Below, in pieces: positions 29,575 to 38,900 of a stretch of DNA of 64,000 nt. The DNA comes from Sorangium cellulosum. GTDB taxonomy: Bacteria > Myxococcota_A > Polyangia > Polyangiales > Polyangiaceae. The stretch covers positions 992,001 through 1,056,000 of the forward strand of contig NZ_CP012670.1 in assembly GCF_004135735.1 (NCBI RefSeq). Direction: 5' to 3'. Both the position numbers and the translations under genes were made by a program. The notes under the pieces were generated by a model. That model did no database searches, was not told where the DNA came from, and saw only the letters and a program-made list of their open reading frames with translations. How positions within the stretch are numbered: position 1 is the stretch's first letter; every line of letters begins with the position of its first letter.

Positions 29575-29905
29575 TGCGGCGCCCCACAGGCGCGGCGCGC
29601 GACCGCGCTCCCACCCGTGCGTCGGGCCGCCGATGAGCGGCTCGACGCCCACGCGCAGGGCATACCGCGCCGCGAAATCCTCCGGCGCGTCGATTGGCTC
29701 GTTGGCCAAGACGACCTGCACCGTGTAATCGAGCCCCCGAGAAGTAGATCTGCTCGCCGTCCTCCCGGTCGTGTGTGCGCACGGCGATGACGCGGACTCC
29801 ATCCGGCCAATCGCCGCGCCGGAAGAGCACCCCGGTCACCTGAGCGGCTCCACGGTCGCGTCGATGTCGATGGGCACGAACCGGCGCGTGCCTTCGTTCG
29901 GTCAC
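29575..29905 (-). pseudogene. Frameshifted transposase remnant (IS1380/IS4-like)
   Basis: Successive frames read GDWPDGVRVIAVRTHDREDG (continuing EQIYFS) and then, after a shift near 29745, LDYTVQVVLANEPIDAPEDF and AARYALRVGVEPLI. The order (V.AVRT...YF..LDY..QVVLTN...RYALRVGIEPLI) is like the C-terminal catalytic part of IS1380/IS4-type DDE transposases. At least one frameshift and loss of both ends make it inactive. The family call is by eye. Confidence 0.4.
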
Positions 29906-30023
29906 GGCAACCCGGATGGGTCGCCACGCCGGGCCACGCTTTCAAGGCGGTCCGTCGACTGCGCCGGATTTCTCGCGCTCCGGGTCGGCATCGCAGGCGC
30001 GAAAGGTGCGCTCGTGGGGTGGC

Positions 30024-30797
30024 CTACGGCGTTGCGAACGCGCCTGCCGGGTATGCGGCATGAGCAGGTCCGGGCGTGTCCACGGTGTCCGTCTCGAAGG
30101 CCCAGCTGCCACCCGGCGGAATCTGGACTGTGCCGCTGGCGAACGCTACGCCGAGCGGACGCCCGACGCGATTGGCGGAGAAGACCGTGACGGAGGGGTT
30201 GCTCACCGCCACGTCGAGCTCGTTGAGGAGCATGCCCGTGTACGCCGTGCCGGCGCCGCCGGTTACGGCCTTCACCTGGGTGACGGTGAGGCCATCGATG
30301 GGAACGACGTCGAGGGCAAAGTAGGGGCACCGGTAGACGACGTATCCTACGTCCTCGATCACGATGTCTGAGGGCAAGTCCGTCACCGCGGCCATGGTCA
30401 CATCACCTGGTCCCACGCACGCAGCGATGGCGCCCGAGCCATCCGTGAGCCGGTAGTAATGCTGAGTGAGCAACCCGTTGATCCCACTTGCCAGGGACCG
30501 CTGGGCCTTGTCATAGAGCTCCACTGAAACGGCAGCGCTGCAGGCCGGGACATCCCCGTCGTTCCTCAAGGCGGCGTAGAGCTCGGTGTTGGTCGGTCCC
30601 TTGCGGAGAGTCAGCGCGATCACGTTGAGCACGCCGTTCCCGCCCGGGAGCGCCATGACGGTGAGGTCTTCCGGGACGATGAGCGCGTCGTCGCCGATGT
30701 CTTCGCCCACCCCGGCGCCGTCGCTCGCCTCGCTCGAGCAGGCCAGCGGGAGGAGCACAGCAGCAGGGACGAGGAAGCGCTTCGCCAGCATGAACAT
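30024..30797 (-). CDS. Lipoprotein of unknown function, 257 aa
   Basis: The ATG at 30797 (or 30791) gives a clean lipoprotein signal (AKRFLVPAAVLLPLACSS). The mature part is beta-rich: VLNVIALTLRKGPTNTELYA, ALRNDGDVPACSAAVSVELYD, then two further stretches ending in PGGSWAFETDTVDTP. The ALRNDGD...VELYD pattern recalls FxLYD/Ig-like domains that decorate secreted bacterial proteins; the fit is loose. It lies after the DUF1592-DUF1552 pair on the same strand, but a strong hairpin (30916-30952) separates them, so it may be transcribed alone. Longer upstream starts would lose the signal. Confidence 0.68.
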   Translation of the reverse strand: MFMLAKRFLVPAAVLLPLACSSEASDGAGVGEDIGDDALIVPEDLTVMALPGGNGVLNVIALTLRKGPTNTELYAALRNDGDVPACSAAVSVELYDKAQRSLASGINGLLTQHYYRLTDGSGAIAACVGPGDVTMAAVTDLPSDIVIEDVGYVVYRCPYFALDVVPIDGLTVTQVKAVTGGAGTAYTGMLLNELDVAVSNPSVTVFSANRVGRPLGVAFASGTVQIPPGGSWAFETDTVDTPGPAHAAYPAGAFATP

Positions 30798-30915
30798 GAG
30801 AAGAGACGCTCGACCTATCGCTGTCCGCCATCGTCGGGCAGCGCGGGGTCGCGAAGTGAGGCACATCATGAAGAGCGGAAGCTCCGCGACGCCCGCGATC
30901 ACGGACGACGCGCGA

Positions 30916-30952
30916 GCGCAAAGACCCCTTCGGTGAGAAGAGGTCTTTGCGC
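30916..30952. terminator. 11-bp-stem hairpin after the DUF1592-DUF1552 operon
   Basis: GCGCAAAGACC (30916-30926) and GGTCTTTGCGC (30942-30952) are perfect complements around a 15-base loop. On the minus strand it lies about 40 bases past the DUF1552 stop, so it probably ends that transcript. There is no clear U-tract. Confidence 0.6.
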
Positions 30953-30993
30953 CCGAGCCCGCTAGGCTGTTCAGGCTCTCGCTCCGAGCGTGC

Positions 30994-32625
30994 TCAGGCC
31001 TTGAGCTCCGTGAACCCGCCCGGGTTGTGGATCTTGGCGCCGGCGACCGCGCCCTTGCCACCGATGAACTCCTCCGTCTTGTCGGAGTAGCCGAAATGGG
31101 TCACTTCCGCGGAGCCGCCCTTCGCAGGGAAGCCATCCGACCCCGCCTTCACGCCCATGGCGTTCATGATGTTGCAGAAGTACTTGTTGATCGGCGCGTT
31201 GGCGATCTTCGGATCGGTTCCGGTGCCCTGATTGATACCGTTGACCTGGCCTGAGCCATTGGCGCACTGCGACCTGCTGCTGCCTGGCGCCGGGGTCGAC
31301 GCGGGGTCGACGTTGATGATCTGGCCGGTCTTGAAATAACCGCCGCCGCTGCCGGCTTGAAGGATCGGAGCGTTGTTGAGGTTGTGCGCGTTGCCGTCCG
31401 ACATCTCGTTGAACCAGACGGCGACGCTGCTGTCGAGGACCGTCGCCCCGTCCCCCTGGGGGATGCCGTCGAGCATTCCGACGAGGTTCGCGAACTTCTG
31501 CGCGTAATATTGGTCAACCTTCAGGAGCCACTCGATCGCGTTGGGCAGGCAGCTGCCCGTCATGCCTGCGTTGTCGAGGCGGTGCGAGAGGGAATGCGAC
31601 TCCATGGTGATGCCGAGCCCCCTGAAGAGGTAATTCCCCGGGTACTTCAGGAAGATGATGGGGTTGGCGTTGCAGGCAGCCGCGAGCGCGGCGATGGCCG
31701 AACAGATATCTGCTCCATCCAGATCGCCGGAGACCTTGGTCGTGAGGGCGTCGCTGCCCAGGCCGCCCCCCCCCACCTTGGAGGCGTTCGCCGCCGTCGC
31801 GCCGAGCATCGCGCCGAGCTCCGCGTTGCACTGCGCAGTGGCGATCACGTTTCCTGTCGAGTGGAGGAGCTCCTTCCAGGCTGCGAGCTTCTGCTTGTCG
31901 GCGCTGCTCATGTCGAACCGCTCGAGCGTCTGCAGATCGTCCTTCACGAGGTCGATGACGCTCTTGCCACGCATCGTCGCGTAGGTGTCCGGAGACGTCG
32001 GCTCCCCCGACTGGAAGAGGCCCGTGAGGCTGCTGAAGGCCTGCGACGCGTTGAGGCCCCTGTAGATGGTCTCGGCGGCGGAGTAGGAGATCGCCGACTG
32101 AGCGCTGTCGTTCTGACCAGCCGTGTTCAAGAGCAACGGAGTGCCTTGCGGGCTGAGCTGCTGGGCCATGATGTGATCCAGCGAGGGGCCGACAGGCTTC
32201 GCGTTGAACTTCGTCGCCTGCTCGAAGCTGAACGGGTCGTTGCTGTTCGGAGTGACCGGCTGGCAGGTGAAGAACGACCCCACGATCTGCGTGTGAGAGT
32301 CGTTGCCCTGTCCACGCGACATGTTGGCGGTCCACTCGTTCATCGAGCGGATGCCGCGCGGCATGAGGAGCTTCTTCGCGTAGGGAGCGAGGGCCGCGAG
32401 GCTCGTCGGCTTGAGGTCATCAGCCGTGAGCTCACCCTGGGTTTTCGCGGGGAACCAGTCGTTCGTGATGCACCCGTAGTGCGTGAACATCACGATGAAC
32501 GTCTTCGCGGGTGCAGTGGTGTCCGCCTTCGCGGTGCGTTCCCACACGGAGCTGAGGAACGGCGCAGCCAAGACGGCTCCGCCCAGGCCACGAAGGAAGA
32601 TTCTTCGGTTTACTTGCTTGCTCAT
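30994..32625 (-). CDS. DUF1552 exported protein, operon copy
   Basis: A 543-residue third DUF1552 protein with the twin-arginine leader NRRIFLRGLGGAVLAAPFLSS and the same blocks as the tandem pair (TFIVMFTHYGCITNDWFP, LLMPRGIRSMNEW, SLDHIMAQQLSP, GKSVIDLVKDDLQTLERFDMS). It is clearly diverged from the tandem copies, so it represents an older branch. It begins 19 bases after the DUF1592 gene, the usual pairing for the family; the two products are expected to work together outside the cytoplasm, in a way not known. Confidence 0.92.
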   Translation of the reverse strand: MSKQVNRRIFLRGLGGAVLAAPFLSSVWERTAKADTTAPAKTFIVMFTHYGCITNDWFPAKTQGELTADDLKPTSLAALAPYAKKLLMPRGIRSMNEWTANMSRGQGNDSHTQIVGSFFTCQPVTPNSNDPFSFEQATKFNAKPVGPSLDHIMAQQLSPQGTPLLLNTAGQNDSAQSAISYSAAETIYRGLNASQAFSSLTGLFQSGEPTSPDTYATMRGKSVIDLVKDDLQTLERFDMSSADKQKLAAWKELLHSTGNVIATAQCNAELGAMLGATAANASKVGGGGLGSDALTTKVSGDLDGADICSAIAALAAACNANPIIFLKYPGNYLFRGLGITMESHSLSHRLDNAGMTGSCLPNAIEWLLKVDQYYAQKFANLVGMLDGIPQGDGATVLDSSVAVWFNEMSDGNAHNLNNAPILQAGSGGGYFKTGQIINVDPASTPAPGSSRSQCANGSGQVNGINQGTGTDPKIANAPINKYFCNIMNAMGVKAGSDGFPAKGGSAEVTHFGYSDKTEEFIGGKGAVAGAKIHNPGGFTELKA

Positions 32626-32644
32626 GTTCGACGTTCCTCAGAAA

Positions 32645-34366
32645 TCAAAGCGTTTCACGGACTCGCACGCGGAAAGACTCCGCTTGGGTGAGGTCGGCCA
32701 TCAGATCGAGGATGCTGTAGCCGCTCTGAGACAGCTTCATGTCGAGCTGATCGACGAGGCACTTGTCGTTCGCGTTCGGAGCCCGCCCGAAGGCATACGA
32801 GATCCACGCCTGAGCGTAAAGCTGCTTGGATTTCTGAATCTGAGTGATCTCCTGCATGAGCTGCAACGGAGAGGAGATCTCCTTGACGTTGCCGCTGCCG
32901 AAGTCGATGGTGTTCGTCGTGACGCTCGCGTCGATCGCGCCACCACGAGGATCGACCGTTTGCAGCTTCCCGATGCCGTCGTAGCCCTCCATCACGAATC
33001 CCGGCGGGTTGATGATCGAGTGGCAGCCGCTGCAGCTAGCGGGCTTCGTCAGCTCTTCGACGTACGCGCGTTGCGTCTTGAAGTCGCCGTCAACGGTCAT
33101 CTGGGCGGCGCCGGGGAGGGGCGCACCCGGATCGACGCCGAGCAGGTACACCGAGATGAACGCGCCTCGCAGGATCGGGCTCGTGGCGTTGAAGCCCGAG
33201 TAGGAGCTCAAGAACCCGACGCGGGTCAAGAAGCCCGGCCGCTCGTTCGGGTCCAGCTCCACCCTGGTCAGCTCGGTGCCGTACGTCGAAGGATCGAGCC
33301 CATAGATCGCCGCGTTGTCCTTGTTGACGAAGGCGACATTGCTGAGGAGGAGGTCCTGGAACGAACCGCCCTCGAACGCCACCTCTTCGAAGAAGGCGTC
33401 GAGCTCAGCCTTGTAGACGGCCTTGGCGTCCGCGGAGTACAGCGGATACAACTCGGGATCGTGATCCATCTTCCACCAGTGGGCGTTTCCGTTCTCCATC
33501 TGCGCCCAGTTGTTGTGGAACGCTGTCACGAGCGGCCCGGTCTTTTCGCGCACATCGATCATTCGCTGCGCCTGGGCCAGGATCTGCTCCTTGGTCTGGA
33601 GCTCGTCTTTATCGGCCGCCGCGTTCAGCGTGTCATCCGGGACGGAGCCCCAGAGCATGTACGAGAGCCTCGCCGCCACTTCGTGGCTGGAGAGCTGGAT
33701 GCCCTTACCCGACGGGTCCGGGGTGTCCGTCAGCTCGGGGAGCATGAGGAACGAGGGCGACACGAGGAAGGCGAACAAGGTTGCCTCGGCGACCTCGTCG
33801 GGCGTCCCTGGCGGCGTCGTCTGGCCCAGCTTCTGGAATCGCGCCACCTCCGCGTCGGTCAGCGGGCGACGGAACGCCTTGCGGCCGAAGGTCTTGATGG
33901 TCTGCTCCAAGCAGCCGCTCGCCGCAGGGTCACAGCTGATGAACCTGGACTTGTTCGTCCCAGCCATCACCTCTTTGGCGATCTGCGCGGCGACATCTTG
34001 ATAGATGCGCCACGCGTCAGGGGTCATCGGGCCGTCGGAGTCGGAGACGAGCAGCTCAGACGGCAGCTTCTTGTCGGAACCCACGCGGGTGACGCCGAGG
34101 AGGTCCCGCACCGTGTTGTCGTACTGCCGGTTCAGCAGGCGGGGGATCTGGCTCGTCGCCGGGATGCCGGGGATGCAGACCTTCGGATCGTCCGGCTGCT
34201 CCCCCCCCGTGCCGCTGCCGCTCCCGGTGCTGCCGCCGGAGGTCGCACCGTCCTCCCCGCCGTCCTCGCCAGCATCCGCGATCGTGCCGGTGCAGCCAGC
34301 GAAGAAGGGTGTTGAAGCGAGAAAAATTGTCGTACCGATGTACGAAAGATGTCTTAACGTTCGCAT
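32645..34366 (-). CDS. DUF1592 family lipoprotein (DUF1587/1592/1588/1585 architecture)
   Basis: A 573-residue exported protein. The signal ends FLASTPFFAGC and is followed by a Gly/Ser/Asp linker. The mature part opens with PRLLNRQYDNTVRDLLG (the DUF1587 start), continues through FGRKAFRRPLTDAEVARF, ARLSYMLWGSVPDD and NNWAQMENG (DUF1592), then RVGFLSSYSG..SPILRGAF and CSGCHSIINPPGFVMEGYD, a CXXCH motif at the DUF1588 position, and ends with the short DUF1585 tail. The family is of unknown function; CXXCH implies a covalent haem. An AGGAGG site precedes two ATGs (34372 and 34366); the second has better spacing. Confidence 0.9.
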   Translation of the reverse strand: MRTLRHLSYIGTTIFLASTPFFAGCTGTIADAGEDGGEDGATSGGSTGSGSGTGGEQPDDPKVCIPGIPATSQIPRLLNRQYDNTVRDLLGVTRVGSDKKLPSELLVSDSDGPMTPDAWRIYQDVAAQIAKEVMAGTNKSRFISCDPAASGCLEQTIKTFGRKAFRRPLTDAEVARFQKLGQTTPPGTPDEVAEATLFAFLVSPSFLMLPELTDTPDPSGKGIQLSSHEVAARLSYMLWGSVPDDTLNAAADKDELQTKEQILAQAQRMIDVREKTGPLVTAFHNNWAQMENGNAHWWKMDHDPELYPLYSADAKAVYKAELDAFFEEVAFEGGSFQDLLLSNVAFVNKDNAAIYGLDPSTYGTELTRVELDPNERPGFLTRVGFLSSYSGFNATSPILRGAFISVYLLGVDPGAPLPGAAQMTVDGDFKTQRAYVEELTKPASCSGCHSIINPPGFVMEGYDGIGKLQTVDPRGGAIDASVTTNTIDFGSGNVKEISSPLQLMQEITQIQKSKQLYAQAWISYAFGRAPNANDKCLVDQLDMKLSQSGYSILDLMADLTQAESFRVRVRETL

Positions 34367-35853
34367 GCGCATGCGCCTCCTATTCCCGGCCCGTGTCGAA
34401 GTGATCACGGGAGCGAACCAAAAGCTGTGGACGAGCTCGGGGCGCATCCATCGGCGTGAGCACGGGCGCCTCGCCGACGGTTTCCTTTGGAGATGTGATA
34501 GTGAAATGCTGGCGTACGAGCGGCGCGCTTCTGCCCGCTTCCGAGGGCCGTGGCCCCGCCGAGCGAGGCGGCGGCGCGCACGAGGCCCCCGACGCTCCGC
34601 CACGTATCGCACGGTAAATCCCGGGTTCGTGATGCCTCGCACATGGATCACGCGCAGCTCGCCGTGGGCCTCCGGCCCGTCACGCCAGCCGCACGCCGAC
34701 GAGCCACCCTTGCTTCATCGCACCGGCTTACTGCAGCGCGTCGAGAGAGGAAGGGCGAACCTGGGGAAGGACAAACCTCGGGGTCGTCATTCTCGTCCGC
34801 CTGGCTGACGCGCTCGGTGTCGTGCCCGGCCTTTTTGATGCGCCGCGCAAGCTGATGAGACTGGAAAGCTCCAATGGTCGGATCTCGATCGTGACCGGGG
34901 AGCCGTTGTGATCGACGAGAACGAGACGGATAATCATCGCGGGTGGGCGCTTTCGCCCGACGTCGTGCGCGCGCTCCGCGTCGTGCGCGCGCTCCGGAAG
35001 TGGCGCGATGTCTGTCCGGACAAGGAAAGTGGGGCGACGCCTTGCCAGGACACCACGGGCCAAGAATTTCGGACTCGGGTTCCGTTCTTTTATCCTGCGC
35101 GCCGGACGGCGCGCGATGGCGGGGCTCGATATTCTTGACTTGATCTGCGAATCCGAATAATTGAAGAACTCACAGGCTCGAGCATCGCTGCCTGAGCTGC
35201 CTGGGCGCAGACTCGTCGCATACACGGTGAAGACTGAGTCGAAGATCCCCTCGGACGCGCCGGGATCAATCGGCCCGAGCTGCTGGGGACCAGGGATTCA
35301 AGGCTGAGCATCGGCTTGCACGACGCGCGTGCGACGTTCATCACCGTCAAGCTCGCGAGCGGCCGCACGGAGACGTGGATCTCCGACGGGCCGGCCACAG
35401 CTCGAGCGACCGGAGCAACGACCAAGAGCCCGCTGCTCGCGCAGTCGCGGAGCTCGGTCTGGGCGACTTCACCATCTTGGACGGGGCGATCCCCGAGCTG
35501 GCCGGCAAGGGCGGCTCGGTGGCGGGAGACGGTCCCGCGCCCGAGAAACCGGAGGTGCGAGCGACGAGCAACGAGGTCTCCCGCGCCTCCGCGCCTCCGC
35601 GCCGCCGCGTCCGGCGCTGGCCCGACGCGGCGGCCCTCCCCGAGGTGGACGATGAAGCGGCCGAAGGGCGCCGGTTGGGCCCGCGTTGGGTCACACCGGA
35701 AGAGGATCCCGCCGAGGGACAAGCCGACGTTGAGAAGCAAGAGGACTGGCGGAGGTCCAGGGGGGGCTCGCTCCGAAGACCGGCGCAGCTTGAAAGCATG
35801 CTTTCGACGACCGCCTTCGCCGATCGCCGCAGAGGGGCGCTACCTTCCTCGCC
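34367..35853. other. 1.5-kb region without a recognisable gene
   Basis: The first 250 bases presumably hold the promoter of the DUF1592 operon. Beyond that, open frames on both strands lack starts with ribosome sites, domains or signals. Short protein-like patches change frame (for example LARRIKKAGHDTERVSQ on the minus strand near 34830), suggesting degraded coding DNA, but none can be named. Confidence 0.4.
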
Positions 35854-36082
35854 GTGGGACAGGTGCATCGGCGGGTGATAGGCGCAGTGCTAGGAGGCGC
35901 GGCGGGAGCTCCCCTCGGGCTGCTCCTCGGAGCGTTCTTCGGAGGCAACTTCGCGACCAGCTTCGAGTTCGGGGGGCTTCAGGGTTCAGGGCTATGAGGC
36001 GACGGGCCGGCTCGGCCTGCTGCTGGGCGCGGCGCTTGGGGCGGCGGTCGGCGCGGCCTTGGCTCGGGCGCGACCAGGATGA
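35854..36082 (+). pseudogene. Small Gly-rich membrane protein broken by a 7-bp duplication
   Basis: From the GTG at 35854 the frame encodes a hydrophobic Gly/Ala-rich segment (VIGAVLGGAAGAPLGLLLGA) and ends at a TGA at 35995. Another frame continues with YEATGRLGLLLGAALGAAVG to a stop at 36080. The two are joined if one copy of the tandem 7-mer TTCAGGG TTCAGGG (35978-35991) is removed. The restored product would have two glycine-zipper-like membrane segments. A sequencing error is the alternative. Confidence 0.5.
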
Positions 36083-36381
36083 GGCGGATGAGCCGCGGCC
36101 GGCCATGCGCCGCCCCCGCCACGTCGCGAGCTGCTGGCTGCGCAACCACCGCGCGGCCATCGCCGGGGCGGCTGCGCGGCTCGGTTGCGACGCCGGGGGC
36201 GGCCTTCCGCCGCACCTCCAAGCGGTTCTCGGGGGTGGCCCGCTGAGCTCGTGGCGACGGCGAGGGCGCAACGAATACATCCAGGTTCCGAGGGCCTACG
36301 TTTGTCTACCTTGCCGCAGGTGTTTGGCTTCGGATTTCTTCGCTATTGTCGCCTGGGATGTCGAGAACCCGAGCTCAGCTC

Positions 36382-36720
36382 CGACCTCCGCCTGTACGCG
36401 CCCCCGAACCCAGGAGGGGCGCCCCGAACCCGGGACGAAAGCGCAGGGGCGCCCCGAACCCGGGACGAAAGCGCCGAACCCAGGCGCCCCCGAACCCGGG
36501 AGAGGGGTGCCACCCGGGAGAGGGGTGCCCCGGTGCCCCCGAACTGGAGAGGGGTGCCACCCGGGAGAGGGGTGCCCCGGTGCCCCCGAACCCGGGACGA
36601 AAGCGCGGGGCGCCCCGAACCCGGGACGAAAGCGCCGAACCCAGGCGCCCCCGAAGTCGGGAGGGGCGCCCCCGAACTCGGGAGGGGCGCCCCAACCCGG
36701 GACGAAAGCGCCGAGAAGGA
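36382..36720. repeat. Complex tandem-repeat array with GAACCCGGGACGAAAGCG units
   Basis: About 340 bases consist of interleaved units: CGAACCCGGGACGAAAGCG (five copies) and GGGAGAGGGGTGCC (several copies). They end immediately before the YCII pseudogene start. Translations in every frame are simple repeats. AACCCGGG is shared with the array at 38703-38900 on the other side of the transposase gene. Confidence 0.85.
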
Positions 36721-36728
36721 GCCGACCA

Positions 36729-37109
36729 TGAAATACATCCTGATGATGCATACCCCGCACAGATCGCCAGCTGGCCACAGAAGGACATCCAGGCGCATAT
36801 CGAGGTCATGAAGAGCTTCGCCGAGAAGCTCGGCGAGTCGGGCGAGCTCGTGGCGGCCGAGGGGCTGGCCGGGCCCGAGCAGGCGAAGCTCGTGCGCGCT
36901 GGGAAAGACGGCAGGCCGATCACCGACGGGGTGCTCCCGGAGGCGAAGGAGTTCCTCGCCGGGTACGGATCGTGGACGTCGAGAGCCCCGAGCGCGCCGA
37001 CGAGATCGCCGGGGAGGCGTCCGCCGCGCCCGGTCCCGGCGGCGCGCCGCTCAACATGGGGATCGAGGTGCGAGAGGGGATGAGCGCGCCGCCCAATGAG
37101 CGGCTGTGA
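36729..37109 (+). pseudogene. YCII-domain protein gene with two frameshifts
   Basis: The start MKYILMMH and the later blocks IEVMKSFAEKLGESGELVAA, EGLAGPEQAKLVRAG, ITDGVLPEAKEFLAGY and IVDVESPERADEIA are the standard YCII/DGPF family sequence, but they lie in three frames. One shift is near 36750. The second is at about 36966, where GGGTACGGATCGTGGAC lacks one base of the expected TAC-TGG-ATC (Tyr-Trp-Ile). The last frame ends at 37109, overlapping the sigma gene start as GTGA. YCII genes of this type are usually paired with ECF sigma genes, as here. Confidence 0.8.
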
Positions 37110-37470
37110 CCTGGCCGCCGCCGCGCGACTTGCGTACCGAGCACCTGCTGCGCGAGCTCGCACCGCAGGTGCTCGGCGCCGTCCTCCGGCGATTCAGCTA
37201 CTTCGGCGCCTCGGAGGACGCCGTGCAGGAGGCGTTGCTCGCGGCGGTCACGCAGGGGCGGCGCGAGGGGGGCCCGAGGAGCCGCGGGCCTGGCTGATCC
37301 ACGTGGCATCGCGGCGCATCGCCGAGCACGTCCGGAGCGAGGCGGCCCGACGCCGCCGCGAGGCGCTCGTCGTCAGCCTCGTGCCGCCCGAGGAGCAGGT
37401 CGCCCTCGCCTCCGACAGCGACGACGCGGCCGCGCAGGACGATACGCTCGCCCTGCTCTTCGCTGCGTAA
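37106..37470 (+). pseudogene. ECF sigma factor gene (SigJ/YCII-associated type), frameshifted and truncated
   Basis: The GTG start at 37106 overlaps the YCII stop. The first frame reads LRTEHLLRELAPQVLGAVLR then FGASEDAVQEALLAAV, the sigma region 2 of this ECF group; after a shift near 37265 another frame continues PRAWLIHVASRRIAEHVRSE and VVSLVPPEEQVALASDSDDA, and ends in DTLALLFAA at a stop. Family members go on for about 250 more residues (DTLALLFMCCHPAL and sigma region 4). The break point lies 16 bases from the transposase gene end, suggesting the insertion removed the 3' part. Confidence 0.82.
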
Positions 37471-37486
37471 TGCGTCCGCGCCGTGC

Positions 37487-38407
37487 CTACCCTGTGAGCA
37501 CGACGCCGCTCACGCTGGCGCCGTGGAACGTGTGCATCCACCACGTCCCCAGCGGGAATTCCGCGCTGCGTATGCCGGCACGCCACCGATCCAGCGCCGC
37601 GCGGTACGACGAACGAAACGCTCGCACAGCAGCGCGAGCCATTCGCAATGCGTCACCCTGTTCACGGCCCACCGCAAACGTCGGGTTGCGATCACTCACC
37701 GCCTCGAAGCTCGTCGCACGCTCGTAAGGGGAGACCTCGCTGGCTCGGTCGGCGCCCAGAAATCCCAGCCCCTGCCGCTGTGCCTCCGCATGGGCCTGCT
37801 CCTCCTGTCGCTCGAGCTCGGCTGCGACTGCACGGCGAAATCCCTCCGCGCTGTCCTGCTGGATGACGGGGGGCAGCGCGAGCGGGAGCGTCGCTTCCTC
37901 CGGCCATCTTGGATTTTCTGGATCGAGATACACCGTGGGACGCGCCACGCGTAGAACACCGCGGCCGAGCTCGCCCACATCCACCTTGGCGCCCGGCCAC
38001 TCGCACGCATGCCGGACCAGGCCGGCGGCCACAGGATTTGCGAGGACATAAGCGATCTTCTCCACCACCGCCGCGCGGGTCAGCAGCCGTACCACGCTTG
38101 TGGCCTGATGGTCCCATACCGGACCTTCCCATTGGCGGAGCACCTTGGTGCCGAGCGCGGCGATGCGATGGAAAAATTGCAGGAAACGTGGCAGGACGCC
38201 GTTCACGTCGGTCACGACGATGTGCAGATGCGTTGACATTGCACAGAACGCATGGACCTCGATGCCGTAGCGGCGGGTCGAGACCGCGAGGGCGTAGACC
38301 AGGAACTGGGTGATGGCCGGGTCGGGGCGGAAGAGTAGATGGCGGCGCAGGACGCGACGGGTGATCAGGTAGGTGGCGCCGGGGGCGATCTCGCGGGGCT
38401 GGGTCAT
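37487..38407 (-). CDS. REP-associated tyrosine transposase (RAYT, Y1/HUH family)
   Basis: A 306-residue protein of the IS200/IS605-like Y1 superfamily. It starts with REIAPGATYLITRRVLRRHL, has the metal-binding HUH motif as HLHIVVTD in FCAMSTHLHIV, the helix GVLPRFLQFFHRIAALG and IAYVLANPVAAGLV typical of RAYTs. RAYTs cut and join single-stranded DNA at REP palindromes and are usually single-copy and non-autonomous. The ATG at 38407 is chosen because family similarity starts there; the longer frame runs into the adjacent repeat array. The gene follows, within 16 bases, the broken sigma gene. It looks intact. Confidence 0.87.
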   Translation of the reverse strand: MTQPREIAPGATYLITRRVLRRHLLFRPDPAITQFLVYALAVSTRRYGIEVHAFCAMSTHLHIVVTDVNGVLPRFLQFFHRIAALGTKVLRQWEGPVWDHQATSVVRLLTRAAVVEKIAYVLANPVAAGLVRHACEWPGAKVDVGELGRGVLRVARPTVYLDPENPRWPEEATLPLALPPVIQQDSAEGFRRAVAAELERQEEQAHAEAQRQGLGFLGADRASEVSPYERATSFEAVSDRNPTFAVGREQGDALRMARAAVRAFRSSYRAALDRWRAGIRSAEFPLGTWWMHTFHGASVSGVVLTG

Positions 38408-38702
38408 GGCCGGCGCACATCGACAAACGCTGTGCCGGCGGCCCTGGTGAATGATTTCAGGGACTTGCCCCGCTCCGCAGGTGGCGGCCGCCAGGTGGTC
38501 CGCCCACGTGGGCTGCTGGTCCCGCTGTCCCGGCCCGGGCTGCTCTCCTCCCCTGGTCAGGTCGCCGCTCCGGCACCGGCAAGCCCAACCGGGGTTGGCT
38601 GCAGCAAACCCAACCAGCAAACCCAACCCGGGTTGGGGAGCTGCCATCCAGCCTGGGTCGGATCGTCGTTGCAACCCGGGTCGGGTCGCGGCGCGGCATG
38701 CC

Positions 38703-38900
38703 AACCCGGGTCGGGTCGCGCGGGTCGGGTCGAACCCGGGTCGGGTCGCGCGGGTCGGGTCGAACCCGGGTCGGGTCGCGCGGGTCGCGCGGGTCGGGTC
38801 GAACCCGGGTCGGGTCGCGCGGGTCGGGTCGAACCCGGGTCGGGTCGCGCGGGTCGGGTCGAACCCGGGTCGGGTCGGGTCGGGTCGCGCGGGGTCGGGT
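38703..38900. repeat. 30-bp GGGTCG-type tandem array beside the RAYT gene
   Basis: Six units start at 38703, 38733, 38763, 38802, 38832 and 38862, each beginning AACCCGGGTCGGGTCGCG; five intervals are 30 bases and one is 39. Diverged copies (AACCCGGGTTGGG and similar) extend from about 38580 to 38965. Each unit carries the palindrome ACCCGGGT. It lies 295 bases upstream of the RAYT start and is a candidate REP-like substrate. Confidence 0.88.

Noticed and set aside
34728..35225. A 165-residue minus-strand frame upstream of the DUF1592 operon
   Set aside because: Protein-like patches switch frames and no family or signal is recognisable; left as degraded DNA.
35316..36731. A 471-residue plus-strand frame
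   Set aside because: It spans the broken membrane-protein gene in another frame and ends in the translated repeat array; not a gene.
38703..38900. Possible CRISPR array
   Set aside because: The 30-bp units are directly adjacent with no unique spacers and there are no cas genes; it is a simple tandem array.
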